Shown: positions 32,950 through 44,183 of the stretch, one piece after another | Position numbering within the stretch: the first letter of the stretch is position 1 | Layout: every line of letters starts with the position of its first letter | Origin: Asterias rubens | Taxonomy: Eukaryota > Echinodermata > Asteroidea > Forcipulatida > Asteriidae | Direction of reading: 5' to 3' | NCBI RefSeq assembly: GCF_902459465.1 | Contig: NC_047075.1 | Span: forward strand, 12,083,119 to 12,147,118 | DNA: 64,000 nucleotides | Made by a program: the position numbers and the translations under genes | Notes under the pieces: model-generated | The model's database searches: none | What the model was told of the DNA's origin: nothing | The model's input: only the letters and a program-made list of their open reading frames with translations

Positions 32950-34223
32950 CAGGGTTTTGGGGCTACTCCTCAACAAGCTATATAAGATGACAAATGACTT
33001 TCACCTGATCAAACTGATACAACTGCTACTGGAAAACAGGCACTTCTTTGTCGAACTAAATGGAAAGCGCAGCAGATGGAGGAAACAAAGGAATGGCCTG
33101 CCCCAGGGTAGTGTCCTTGCTCCTGTGCTGTTCAACATATACACTAATGACCAACCAGTGTCCCAAGGAACAAGGAGCTTCATCTATGCTGATGACCTTG
33201 GGATTGCAGCCCAGAGCACCAACATAGATAACATCGAGGCCACCCTCACATCAGCTCTAGACAACCTCACTACCTATTACACGGACAACCAACTGAAGGC
33301 AAATCCTACCAAGACCCAGGTAAGCCTGTTCCACCTACGAAATCGTGATGCTGGGAGGAAACTGTGCCTGATTATGGATAGGCGTAACCTGGAAAACTGC
33401 AACTTCCTTGTTTACCTCGGCGTGACCCTGGACCGGATGCTCTCGTACAAGCAGCACATTGACAAAGGTGAAAGGTAAAGTGAGAACCAGAAACAACCTC
33501 CTTCACGGAAACTAGCAAACTCATCATGGGGTGCCAAAGCATCCATGCCCTGGACAGCTGATCTCACGCTTTGCTACTCTGCTGCAGAGTATGCCTGCCC
33601 TGTCTCGGAAAGATCCTCTCACGCAAAAAAAGTTGACCCCTGGCTCAGCGACAGTTTCAGATCCATCACTGGCTGCTTAAAACCAACTTATGTTGACAGC
33701 CTCCATGTCCTGGCTGGCATTGCCCCACCTGGTATACGTAGGTCAGTAGCCAGCGGTACCGAGCGCCTCGGACAAACCAAAGACATCCGCCATCCATGTC
33801 ATGCCTACCAACCAGCACCCAGTCGCCTACAGTCAAGAAGAAGCTTTCTTCGCTCAGTTGAACCACTGACAGTTTCTCCTGAAGTGGCCAGACTTGCACT
33901 GTGGGATAACAGGTGCATCGACAGTCACCATCAGGAAAAGCTGCCCCTCCCAACTAAAGCACAGCTACCCTCCGGACATAGGCAGGACTGGAGAACATGA
34001 AAGTCCCTCAATAGACTACACACAGAGGTGGGACGATGCAAGACAAGCATGAAGAAATGGGGATATACCGCCGATGATGACACCAATTGCGATTATGGCA
34101 CAGAACCCCAATCTATGCCACACCTTCTACGAAGCCCAGCCCTTGAAGAGCAGTGCTGCCTTGAAGACCTGATGGCAGCAAACGAGAAGCCTGTGAGTTG
34201 TGCCTATATAATCTTGGCCAAAC
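32950..34223 (+). mobile_element. 5'-truncated non-LTR retrotransposon (Jockey/CR1-type), degraded
   Basis: Starts inside the reverse transcriptase: KLIQLLLENRHFFVELNG, GLPQGSVLAPVLFNIYTND, then SFIYADDLGIAAQ (YADD active site) and YLGVTLDRML. It continues in other frames: LHVLAGIAPPGIRRSVAS (about 33545-34000) and TSMKKWGYTADDD then MPHLLRSP (34028-34228), the C-terminal Cys/His region in which 'CDCG...QTM.HLL.CP' is usual. Frameshifts near 33475 and 33995. The 5' truncation and the position at the end of the HECT exon fit target-primed insertion. Confidence 0.7.
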
Positions 34224-34424
34224 AATAGACCCTGCCCATGAAATATGTAAATTGCACATTGCGCGTGCGCACTAACACTTTGGTTGGCAAAATGATGGAG
34301 CTGATAGTCGTGTGACGCAGAAGCGTGTGCGCATCTGCTTAGTGCACATCTCTATGGCGTTTGCCAACCAATAGCTGTACGCATGCGTGAATGTAATTAG
34401 CATATTTCATGGGAAGGGTCTATT
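34224..34424. mobile_element. MITE, about 200 bp
   Basis: Ends AATAGACCCTGCCCATGAAA and (complement) AATAGACCCTTCCCATGAAA. The outermost TA may be the target. It shares the TAGACC start with the MITE at 12692. It contains GCGCACAC/GTGCGC-type internal palindromes. Confidence 0.7.
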
Positions 34425-35115
34425 GAAGGGTAGATGATGGACTCGAAAGATGAAGTACAGTGATTGTAAGATTGGATGTATTTTATTTCTCTGAAATAAA
34501 GAGGTAATTTTTCAGTTAATTGATTGACACAGTTAAAGTTTTAGTGTACATCTTGGAGTGACAGCCACATGTACATTGTTTCCCAATAAAAATAGTGGTG
34601 CTGTCACGGTGCATGCTCACAGTGGTTATCATTTTTGTAACAAAAAAAAAACCCAAAAAACAAAACAATTATAGGAGTCCTAAGAAGGAGAAAAATAAGA
34701 AGAACCGTTAACCTAAGAATACAACACTTCAAGAATGTAGACAATGCATAATAAAGTAAGTAAAATAATATAGACAAATTAAAGGAGAAATTCAATATAT
34801 ACATAAAAGGAATGGGCAAACACAATAAGGACCTGGCTATTCCAGGTAAACATATAAAAGGTAATGGTATAGAAAACACACAATGACTTAAAATAATATA
34901 CTACAAAGGGTATTAAAAAAATGTGATAAAAAAGATGATGTGATAAAAAGGGGAGAGGTTTCCAGCACATACACCCTTGCCTAGATCCTCAGCATCTGGC
35001 CATAAAGAAATGTATTATAGAATAAAATAAATAAATATAATACAAATGGTGAATGAACAAAGAACCAATTATAGATTGAACGCATGATGAAGCCAGGTAA
35101 CTGAAACAAGTATTA
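34425..35115. other. AT-rich sequence, partly 3' UTR of the minus-strand LINE
   Basis: No coding sequence recognised. An (AAAT)n-like run near 35020-35040 may be the 3' tail of the LINE at 35116-38797. Confidence 0.35.
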
Positions 35116-35965
35116 CTATATGGTAAACAAATGAGTCTTTAGTGATCTCTTGAACTGGTTAGTGGAGTCCGTTGAAATTATGTGTGAAGGTAGGTTGTTC
35201 CAGAGGGATGCGGCAGAAAATTGAAAAGCACGAGTACCCCATGAGCGACGGGTGCGAGGGACAATAAGTTTAACAGATTGTGATGACCGCAGGTTCCGTG
35301 TTGGTGTGTGGCGTGGCAAGGCGTCAATGAGGTACTCAGGTGCTCGTCCACAAAGTGTATGAAAAGCCAGCAGCAAAACCTTGAAAGTTATACGATCACA
35401 CACAGGCAGCCAATGAAGGGACTTCAGAACCGGACTGATGTGATCATAGCGCTTAGTTAACGTCACCAATCGAGCTGCAGCATTCTGTAGTGGCTGAAGC
35501 CTGTTTAGTTGATACTGCGGGATGTTGTGAAGGAGGGAATTGCAAAAATCCAGTCGAAATGAAATCAATGCATGCACAAGTTGTTCAGTTGCTGTACGGT
35601 TCAAATATCTGCGAATAAATCCAAGATTGTGCAGGTGAAACCTTACTGACTTGGATATGCTGGAGATGTGGTCATTGAATGTTAGCTGGGAATCAAAAAT
35701 TACACCAAGGTAACGGCATGTCAACGAATGGGTAATGTTAGCAGATCCTATTTGTATTGACGGGATGTTGATTTTATTGATATTGAGCTTGGTGCCAAAT
35801 AAGATGAAATCTGATTTTGCTTCATTCAGCTTCAAACTATTGGCAGTTAACCATGTTCTTATCTCGTCAATACATGCCTCAAGTCTTTTCATGGCAGAGG
35901 ATGCGCTGGGCTGCACTGGATCAAAGGACACGTAGAGTTGTAGATCATCTGCATAGCAATAATAC

Positions 35966-36751
35966 GGGTTGTTCTAAAACCCCCTCGACCCTCAAGACCC
36001 ACGACTCTCCGACCTCCGCCCCGTGTTCGAAGAATGTCCCAATTCCGAATTCATAAAATGTTGCTTTACGGCCGATCAAGAATTAAGTCCCCGATTTAGA
36101 ATTCACAGTGTGTGATCCGCGACGCAACTTCCTTCCACGACTAGGTTTGACTTCAAGTCTGAGACTGCGGTATTTATCTGCATCAGCCACACAGAATTGG
36201 GAGTATTTACTCTCCGCTTCCGCACGACAAGTGCACACCGATTGGGGACCCCAAACACGCTCGTGTGGCCATTTGGTCGGTCGGATCTACAACCTTGAGC
36301 TCCACTTGGAGCAACTAGTAGTACCATAGTACACAGGATGAGAGCGATCAGCCGGAAATGGGTCCGCCTGATCATCACGTAATGAATTGGCCGTAATCGT
36401 ACTCGGGCGGTACACGCAGGTTCCCAGTTGGGATAATAATCTCGGATCGGCCAAGAGATACACGTGGAAATACCGCGGTTTTTATTTGTTCATCACATAT
36501 GCCACAGGCCCGATCTCGGCAGCCAATCATGTGAAGTTTGCTTCGTGCATACTACGTGTCTCGTACGCTGTGTTGTTGTGATGTGCAAGGCATGGTAGTC
36601 GATGTCAGCATACAAAATGTTGTGTGTGATTGGCTGAGGTTGTGAACTATGGCAATTTCGGTGTACAAAAAAAAAAGTTCGCACAAAAGTCGATGGTCGA
36701 GGGGGTCGTTGGTGTGGGTCGAGGGTGTCGAGGGGGTTTTAGAACAACCCC
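35966..36751. mobile_element. 786-bp non-autonomous element with 8-bp target duplication
   Basis: Flanked by AATAATAC at 35958-35965 and 36752-36759. Inverted ends GGGTTGTTCTAAAACCCCCT and the complement of the right end match for over 20 bp. Eight-base duplications are typical of hAT and P elements. No transposase inside; it carries a 91-codon minus-strand frame that looks secretory. Confidence 0.75.
36103..36378 (-). CDS. possible small secreted protein or captured signal-peptide exon
   Basis: A 91-codon frame. Residues 1-29 (MMIRRTHFRLIALILCTMVL then LVAPSGAQG) have a basic start, a hydrophobic core and small residues at a likely cleavage site: a good signal peptide. The rest has three Cys and no family I recognise. 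A GTTGTA after AAG near codon 29 could be a donor, in which case only a signal-peptide exon was captured. It lies in a non-autonomous transposon; expression is unknown. Confidence 0.35.
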   Translation of the reverse strand: MMIRRTHFRLIALILCTMVLLVAPSGAQGCRSDRPNGHTSVFGVPNRCALVVRKRRVNTPNSVWLMQINTAVSDLKSNLVVEGSCVADHTL

Positions 36752-38797
36752 AATAATACTGGATGCTATGTCTCTGGATTATTTGACCGATTTGGCTGGT
36801 GTAGATAGAGAACAGCGAAGGGCCGCCGACAGACCCTTGCGGGACACCACAGACAAGAGGAGTTGAAGAAGATTTTGTGTTCTTGATATACACTGACTGG
36901 TGACGATCAGTGAGATAGGATTGAAACCATGTTAGAGCTGCGCCTGCGATCCCAAGAGTAGATAACTGGTTAATGAGCTTATCATGATCCACAGTGTCGA
37001 AAGCAGATGACAAGTCTGGCAACACTGCGGCTGTAACTCTACCCCTGTCAAAATGTTGGAGAATTTGGCTGGAAAAGTGAGCAAGAAGTGTCTCAACACT
37101 GTGATGCTGGCGAAAACCAGACTGATGTTTATCCAGATGGTTTGTAGTATGGAGGAATGCTGAAAGTCTGGAGAAAGCTACACGCTCTAGTAATTTGGAG
37201 ATAAACGTTAGATTTGACACTGGGCGATAGTTGCTTAGATCTTCTTTGTCCAAATTTGGCTTCTTCAGTAGTGGCCGTACCAGAGCACATTTTGAGCGGA
37301 GAAGGCACAACACCACATTGCAGACTTTGATTGACAATGTTTGTAATGGCAGGTATGATGGCATCAGCACATTCCTTAAGAAGTGATGTAGGTATGGGGT
37401 CTAACTCACATGATTTTGGCGGTGCTTTTACAAGGAGTTTCCTAATTTCCTCAGTAGAAGTTGACTTGAGGATTGACATTGTTCATGATGGAGGTGGTTG
37501 AAGGACAGATGTCTGAGGAGACACTGTCGTCGACAGCAGACCATTTCTAATCGTCAATGCCTTTGAAGTGAAAAAATGGCTAAACCGATTTGCAAGAGAT
37601 ACCTCACAGTCATGTGATGGCAATGGCGAAACTGTATTCTTGTTGAGCAGCGATAGACAACATTGAAGAGCCGCTTCTGATCACCTGAGCACTTATCAAC
37701 AATTCTGCAGTAGTATTTACATTTAGCTGAACGAATCAGAGAAATGGTATGTTGTCGTTGGCAGTAAATTTGTCGATCAATTTCAAGTCTTGAATTTCTC
37801 CACTTACGTTCCAGAACTCTTCGCTTGCGTATGGCTTCATGAACTTCGCCACCATACCAGCTGGTGTTGGGACGAAGTTTAACAGTTCTTGTTGTAGCAG
37901 GTGCATGTTTATTCAAGATGTTGCACAAAGTGGTATTGTAAAGATCAACTCCAGTAGTCACATCTGCCTCAGAGCAAAATTCAGCAAGCTGATGAGCTTG
38001 GATATCAGTGGAGAAAGCATCCACATCAATCGAGCGAAGATTCCTAGAAACAACAGATTTCGTGGATATAGCTGGTCTTTGGAAAGGCAGACTAAAACAG
38101 ATTGCAGAGTGGTCCCATAATCCTTCCTTTATGTGAATATCAGAGAGTAAATTACTATCACCAGAACGTGTGATAAGAAGATCCAGAGTGTGACCGTGTT
38201 GATGAGTGGCTGTAGTTATGTGTTGTTTCAGACCATGTGAGGATAACAAATCGGCAAACTTCAAAGAATTGACATCAGATGAGTTATCCACATGTATGTT
38301 GAAGTCGATGAGTTATCCACATGTATGTTGAAGTCGCCGGTTATGATTAATGATGACTGAGTGTACAGGTAGCTGTCAATGAGGCTAGTAAACTCATCAA
38401 GGAAGGTACTGAAAGGAGCAGTTGATCCAGGTGGACGGTAAATAATCACCAACCTGTTGCTATGTGCTAACTCCACACCCAATGATTCAAATGAACCAAA
38501 AATCTGGGGTTTTGGATTGATTTTGACATCAATACTACTACGAGTCATTAGGCCAACACCTCCACCGCGTTTATTAGCTCGTGTTACGTGATGAAAAGAA
38601 TACCCACACGGAGTGAAATCAGCTATAACTGCCGAGTCATTTGGAGTCAGCCAGGTTTCGGAAATTCCAATAACATCCAAGTCATGTTCCCGAACGAGGT
38701 CAGCAAACTCAAGAGTTTTGTTTTTAATTGACCGTGCATTTAGCATACAGAAAGTGGTAGGTCTATGCTTGTTAAAATGTGCCAGAATCTGGCTCAT

Positions 38798-39078
38798 TTT
38801 AATTATGCCTGAGGCCGATCCATTCTACTTGCGCTCAAGTATGGTAACGCGCAAAAGAGGCATCAAGTCAAAGAGCAACTGGTTCTTGATCATTTGATTA
38901 TATATGTTTACCTGTATGCAGTTATTTAGGGTGACCGTGTAATAACATGATTCATTTGAAATGGAATCACGTCAAAATACTTCCATTTTCACACGCGCGG
39001 AAGCGTCCTACAAATGCTCGAAAGTTGTTTACAAGCGTGCACGCAAAGTAGTCACCCTTGGGAGCCAATCAGCGTTGT
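38798..39078. other. 5' region of the LINE and spacer
   Basis: 38822-38880 ('CAAGTATGGTAACGCGCAAA...') recurs in diverged form at 44240-44290. On the minus strand it reads QLLFDLMPLLRVTILERK in frame with the LINE endonuclease, so it is probably LINE coding or leader sequence. Confidence 0.4.
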
Positions 39079-39639
39079 TACTCTCTTAATTCTAACGATT
39101 GAAAATTCCAATCTTTGAAGCGATTGAGTCTTTTTCCAATCTATTAGATTAGATTTAGATTGAAAACAATTGAAAACGATTGAAATTCCCGTCTTGCGCA
39201 AAATCCAAGTCCCAATCGTGAAAAAGATTGAAAGCCGTCTCAATTTTGTCTCAATCTATAATGCGATTGAAAACTTGAACCAATCAAAACGCTGAATTAA
39301 CAAATAGATTGAGAAATCGGACCAATAAAAAACAAAACCCCTAATCACGTGACGAAGAATTTCGGTCTCAATTTTATTTTAACTGCCGCCATTTTTGTTT
39401 GTGTGTGTGTGTGAGTGAATTCGCACATTTATGAGCAGCATATACCAGTAAAAATGGCTTGATCTCCGCGAAATTCAAGGGCCGAGGACGGAGAAAGATG
39501 GCAGTGCTTCTGCTTCGTTACCGCGTAACTAACGAAGTAAAAGACCCGTTGATGTACGCCGTGAGCAAGATACAGTCACGTTTGGAGTTCGACCATGATT
39601 CGACGACGAGGCGAAACCGTGTTTTGGGATGTGAGTACT

Positions 39640-40395
39640 GCCTGTGTAGGTAAACCTATACATTTTGATTTTGTAAATATTGCCACCATGTACAGGCCTA
39701 CGAATGTTACTTTTTGTTTTAAGTTTAACCATGGAGGTAGAAATAACGCTATTGGCAGAAAAAAACACAACCGAGTTGCTCAGTAATAAACACCGCTGTC
39801 GACAATACACGACTTTCCTTGCGGTATGATTATAAATGTTTAATGTTTAGTGTTGAGTACGTACGTACGTTAGACGGTCTAAATAACGTACGTACTCAAC
39901 ACTAATCGCTTCAACACATCCGATGTGTGTTCCTTGTTGTTGATGCAGTGTACACACGTAAGTCAAGTCATGTCAAGTTGAGCTTCTCCTAGTTTTCCTT
40001 TCAAAAATCGTAGGCATTATTTAATATGTGCTGTCCTTTTCTTACTTAGTTTTATTGAGCATGGTTTTATTTAGTTCAAGGTCAGTCACAAAATAATAAT
40101 AATGAATTTATTTTAAAACAACAAAAGTGTACAAACATGACAGATGCCGAAAGCGGAAAAAAAAGTAAACAATATTTCAAGATGGCGGCGCCCATGGTTA
40201 CCATGTAGGGCATACTTTGTCAACTCTCAACATGTTCTTCAATAACTTCCTTCCACCTTGTTACTCCTTACCTCTATATATAATAATATAAGACTAAAGA
40301 GTCAATGTAATTCATCCATGATGAATCTCAAACAGTACTCAGGCTGAGCATAATTATTACTTATTAAAAAGTTATTATTTGAATTTATTTTTCAG
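39640..40395. other. intron of the element D gene
   Basis: Contains a palindrome near 39855-39905 (GAGTACGTACGTACGTTAG ... ACGTACGTACTC) with about 18-bp arms. No exon seen. Confidence 0.4.
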
Positions 40396-41216
40396 AGATT
40401 TGACAGGTTTCCAAGACTATCCAGAGCTGAGTTGGTAAGATAATCATTTGTGTTGACATAGTTTTCAAGATGATAGAATGTAATGGCTCAGGCTAGGATG
40501 TTGAAAGACCAAGCCCCTCACCGGACGTTATATCCATACCCGGGCCCAGCAGTTATTTAAATCACCAAAATTAGGTTTCATATAAAGTGTTGTTTCGGTT
40601 TTGATCAAGTTTCTGTAGTGAATTTTCTGTTAATCTTATTTGTACCTTCATATTTATTTTAAAATGCAATGCATTTCTGTGTTAGTTGTAGGTTGCATCT
40701 GTTTCTTAATTACACTATTCTGGAAGTATAAATAACTTAATCTTTATACTCTCTTTTCATCTTAATTTAAAGTTGCAAGTGCGTTACATTTTGTCCTACA
40801 GATCAACTTAGAACCTGGACTCCTGTTAAAGAAGAGCAAGACAATTTCATTACTATTAAGTGGAGTGGTGTTTGAGATGCACTAATTGAAATTGGGAAGA
40901 ATGAATATCAACTAGTGCAAGAGAAGCTTTCGAGGATGGAAACAGTAAGTAACGTAGTGGCGTTAGTGAATTTTACTATTTGACTAGTCGCGCCTCAAAT
41001 AGTTACGACTTCAACACGAGTCATAACCTGCGATTGGGAATGTGGAGTGAATTTTTACGGCACATCCCTGTTTTCGCTGGAAATGTTTTGCAAGAGTTGA
41101 ACACATTTCAACTGGTGCAAATTATTTGTTGTAAATTTGTGACGTCAACATTCGTGTCGAATTCGCAGGAAGTATGAAATGGGGTCTAAACAAATTTAGA
41201 TTTAGGTATAGTTGAT

Positions 41217-41345
41217 GCATTTTAAGTTATCACCCGTGCGCTCGTGGAAAATGGAAAAATATAGCGCTTCTGCGTCCCTTATCCAACGAGGCTGAAGGCC
41301 GAGTTGGATAGGACGCAGACGCGCTATATTTTTTCTGTTGTTAGC
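41217..41345. repeat. palindromic MITE, copy 2 of 3
   Basis: GCGCTTCTGCGTCC..TATCCAACGAGG / GTTGGATAGGACGCAGACGCGC forms a long hairpin. The outer arm GTGCGCTCGTGGAA is shared with the copy at 57155. Confidence 0.6.
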
Positions 41346-42009
41346 ATTGCTAATGCACTGTAACTTTTAGTTCCAATTTTCGAGACCTCAACTGGGTACA
41401 GCAGACACAGTGTTATCACATGGAAAACAAAATCCATGTATGCTTTTTTAATAGCTTCCACTTTTGATGTCACTATTGTGCACTTCTGTGCATTGATTTT
41501 GTGTTGCATACATATCTGCAGATGGCCCATAAAATTGCACATCCAAAGGTGATTAGGTAGATAGTTTTCAAAACCATTTGCCCAGACCAATTTTTTTTAA
41601 ACATTTTACGAAGTGTGACCCAGAAGTGTAAACAAAACTACAATTTCTCTGATAGGATAGAGATACGTGTTCCAAACAAGTTTTAAATGTTGACAAACTG
41701 ACATTCAATTCAGGCTATTCCATATTGTTGGTTAAGGTTTAGCCAGGTCATGAAATCCCATGTCCTTCTATAAGGTAAGCTTATGTACTTTAACTGATGT
41801 TATTAACAATTGATTACATGCATTGTCTTCCCAGGTGATCTTTGTGCTGTACATGCTTTGGTATTTCTACTACATAAATCTGTAACTAGAAAGAAGGGAC
41901 ACCAGTCCTCTGCATCTTCTAGACAAGATGCAATCTTTCACGTCATCCAAAAGATACCTGTAAGTATGCAAATATTGACCTTATTATGGTTCATATACCT
42001 TGGAGTTAA

Positions 42010-42205
42010 AGGGGCTGTGTCGTCATGATTATGTGGCTGTGTCCATGGAAACATGAACTCTCAACTAGATACTGCGCACACGCGCACTTGCAGTCATAAC
42101 ACAGTGGTTGCAGTGTTTGTCAAACTGATGTGAGTGCCGGCATGCAAGCGCGCTTAGTAACTGGGTTATTCCATTTACTGCTATAATCATGACGACACAG
42201 CCCCT
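42010..42205. mobile_element. TTAA-flanked MITE, 196 bp
   Basis: Perfect inverted ends AGGGGCTGTGTCGTCATGAT (23 bp in all) between TTAA at 42006-42009 and 42206-42209. Nested in an intron of the element D gene. Confidence 0.85.
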
Positions 42206-42826
42206 TTAAAGATGCATTGCCCATGTTTTGGCCAATTTGACAACAACAAAAAACTTGGTGGTTGAGGGGGTACAAGCATGATAACCACAGAGTTTTATAC
42301 TATGCCCGATATTTGGCAGGGAGAGTCCCCCTCCCCCAAATGTCCCCAAATGTTCCCATACTACAATACAATCTTCCCTGCTTGTACAGATCGTACCCCC
42401 CCCCCCCCACCCGATATCCCATAGACTTTATTGTTGTGAAATCTTCATGTTTAATACCAATGTATTAAGTGTGGCTTCATTTTCCCATTCATTTCATAGG
42501 AAGGGAGTGACGTAGCAGCAGTGGCCAGCAAAAAAGATGACCATTACACACAACCATATCTACTGTCTTTGGGGGTGGAGACAAAACCGACACAATACTT
42601 CGTAATTGGTGATAAGATTGCCATTTCTGCAGGAATGACCCTTGTTCCAGCACTTGACAGGTTGTTCAAGTGTCACTACATATTTGACGTTAAGTATTCT
42701 CTGACTTTGCAGCAGTTTTGGGATTTTTTTGCTGCAATGATTTATCATGTAATCCCACCTGCAGAAGCCAAGCCTGGTGTGCGTACTTTTTATACAGCAC
42801 TTAAAGGGATGAAGCTTGAAGAGTAG

Positions 42827-43809
42827 AATTCTAGAATCACATTCTTGAAGTTAAGTTACTTGAAGTAGATTTCACTGATTATAAACCTATAAAGCAACAA
42901 TGTTGGGAATGTTTTGCTGCAATGATTTATTGTTGTATAATATTCTTGATGCAGATTTGGTTATAAACCTAACACATGTACTATACTTCTACCATATCTT
43001 GAAGTTAAGAACTTTCAGGTCCCCAGCTACAACCAACCAATAACACATCTTTGTTGATGGCCAACCTAAATTTCCAAGTTTAAGAGATGACAGTGTTAAA
43101 CATGCAAAGTATTTCCTGCCCGGACAGTCACATTTATTGCATTACTGCTGTTAATTTGTTACACTGTTCTAAACGTCCCGAAGGGCTGTTTTCCTGTTCT
43201 GTATTTAGTATGTATGACCAATAATGGGGGGGGGGGGTCAAAATTACTTTAAGGTGTAGAGTTGTTTACTTGTATGTTGACTATTTTTATAGAGCTCTAA
43301 CATAGCTTGTGTGTTGTAGCCACAGGATGCATTCGTATCACCAACTTTAGCGCACATCTAAAAAGTGTGACGTCATCAATGGTCTTTTGAGTAAAGACAT
43401 TTTATTTTTACTCAGCATCCAACAGTAAACAATTTAAATTTGTGTATTAAGTGCGAGTTCACCAGAAATATATTTTTTTTCTCATGTGTAGTGTAAACAT
43501 TTTAGCATGGGTTTTGGCTGGCACAGTACCAAAGTGAGTGGAGAACATACCCATAAACAATTTCAAATAAAATATATGTAATTTATGTTGAACATTGGAG
43601 ATTGCTATTCAGCAATTATTTATCATCAGACAATTGTTAAGACATTTTAATTGTAAATATTGATTTGTTCCATACAGGCGGCCACTGGAGAAAATATTTG
43701 AGAATTTACCATAAACAATTGCCAATAAATACAATAAAATACATGTAATTTATGTTAATGATAGAAATAAAGTAGAAAACAACTAAAATTGTATTGTTTT
43801 GTGTATGTT
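42827..43809. other. 3' side of the element D gene
   Basis: AT-rich, an eleven-G run near 43227, AATAAA signals near 43567. No coding sequence recognised. Confidence 0.4.
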
Positions 43810-44183
43810 CAATTTCAATCAGCAACGGATTGAAATTGGAATTTCAATCCGTGATTTCAATCTATTCCCCACTGAGCTCCAGGACAAAATATTTTAATCC
43901 CAACGGACTGAAAATCAATCAAATGTGAGCTTGAAAAGTCAATCGTAACTTCGACTGAAATTTTCTAATCAATCTTAATTTAGAGTGAAAATTAATCAAT
44001 CTATTAGATTGAATTTATTTCACTCTTTTAAGATTAAATTTCAATCCGCAATACAGACTGACTTTTTCAATCTAAAATTATATTGATTTTCAATCTATTA
44101 GATTGGTCCCTGGTTTCAGTCGCCAGTAGATTGAAATTTCACTCTATTAGACTGAATTTCCAGTCTTAGGAGTTAAGAGAGTA
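43810..44183. repeat. element D right subterminal motif array
   Basis: More than ten ATTGAAA/TTCAATC-like motifs, many in inverted pairs (for example CGGATTGAAATTGG / CCAATTT...). It mirrors 39090-39330 at the left end. Confidence 0.6.

Larger units (their letters stand above)
31075..32985 (+). pseudogene. HECT-type E3 ubiquitin ligase, C-terminal fragment (G2E3-like)
   Basis: Exons 31075-31255, about 32053-32281 and 32702-32985. Exon 1: LIPSRFDAGYCKPYVRPGDL and LDQFMDG. Exon 2: LGGVLKMMQDPPRQC, LTAAALRDIMNFEFTGEPGS, NRMAQETVAQGWIMFLQAS. Exon 3: LSDVMMWLTGLEQLPCEPS, KINTCGYAVFLPL, ESQGFG. The last is the HECT C-lobe, with the ubiquitin-accepting Cys at 32860-32862. HECT ligases pass ubiquitin from E2 through this Cys to substrates. 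I see no clean acceptor for exon 2. The end abuts a LINE at about 32950-32990, so the last residues may be lost. No N-terminal half is visible in the window. Confidence 0.6.
35116..38797 (-). mobile_element. CR1/L2-like non-LTR retrotransposon, degraded and interrupted
   Basis: Read on the minus strand. Endonuclease 38797 to about 37900: CMLNARSIKNKTLEFADLV, VIGISETWLTPNDSA, IIYRPPGSTAPF, GDFNIHVDNSS, DHSAICFSLPF. Linker and reverse transcriptase 37479-36760: [61 protein letters not shown]-terminus 35957-35116: CYADDLQLYVSFDP, CRYLGVIFDSQLTFNDHI, RRSWGTRAFQFSAASLWNNL. A 786-bp element interrupts it two codons before the YADD. Other lesions: a 29-bp tandem duplication in the endonuclease, a frameshift near 37550, a stop near 37480, and a frameshift near 37290. 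CR1/L2 assignment is from motif style. Confidence 0.75.
39479..42826 (+). pseudogene. element D gene, C-terminus SAMD3-associated type
   Basis: Candidate exons: to about 39631 (MAVLLLRYRVTNEVKDPLMY, donor GTGAGT), 40396-40434 (RFDRFPRLSRAEL), 40802-40945, 41835-41959 (DLCAVHALVFLLHKSVTRKK) and 42500-42826. The last reads QPYLLSLGVETKPTQYFVIG, LVPALDRLFKCHYIFDVKYS and LQQFWDFFAAMIYHV. From memory this 'QPyll.lG....y.fVi.d..i......al..LFk.hyvF.v.Y' block is the C-terminal region of SAMD3-like, transposon-amplified proteins. Exon 40802-40945 has a stop in each plausible phase, so this copy may be dead or my exon phases wrong. Function unknown. Confidence 0.4.
39079..44183 (+). mobile_element. 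DNA transposon D, 5.1 kb
   Basis: Inverted ends TACTCTCTTAATTCTAACGA (39079) and (complement of right end) TACTCTCTTAACTCCTAAGA (44183). Both ends carry 200-400 bp dense in ATTGAAA / TTCAATC motifs in both orientations (39090-39330 and 43810-44160), a likely multi-site transposase-binding region. A spliced gene lies between. Target duplication not resolved; superfamily unknown. Confidence 0.6.

Noticed and set aside
34604..34970. Two hydrophobic minus-strand frames as membrane proteins
   Set aside because: Hydrophobicity follows from AT-rich (TTT/ATT) composition; no conserved pattern.
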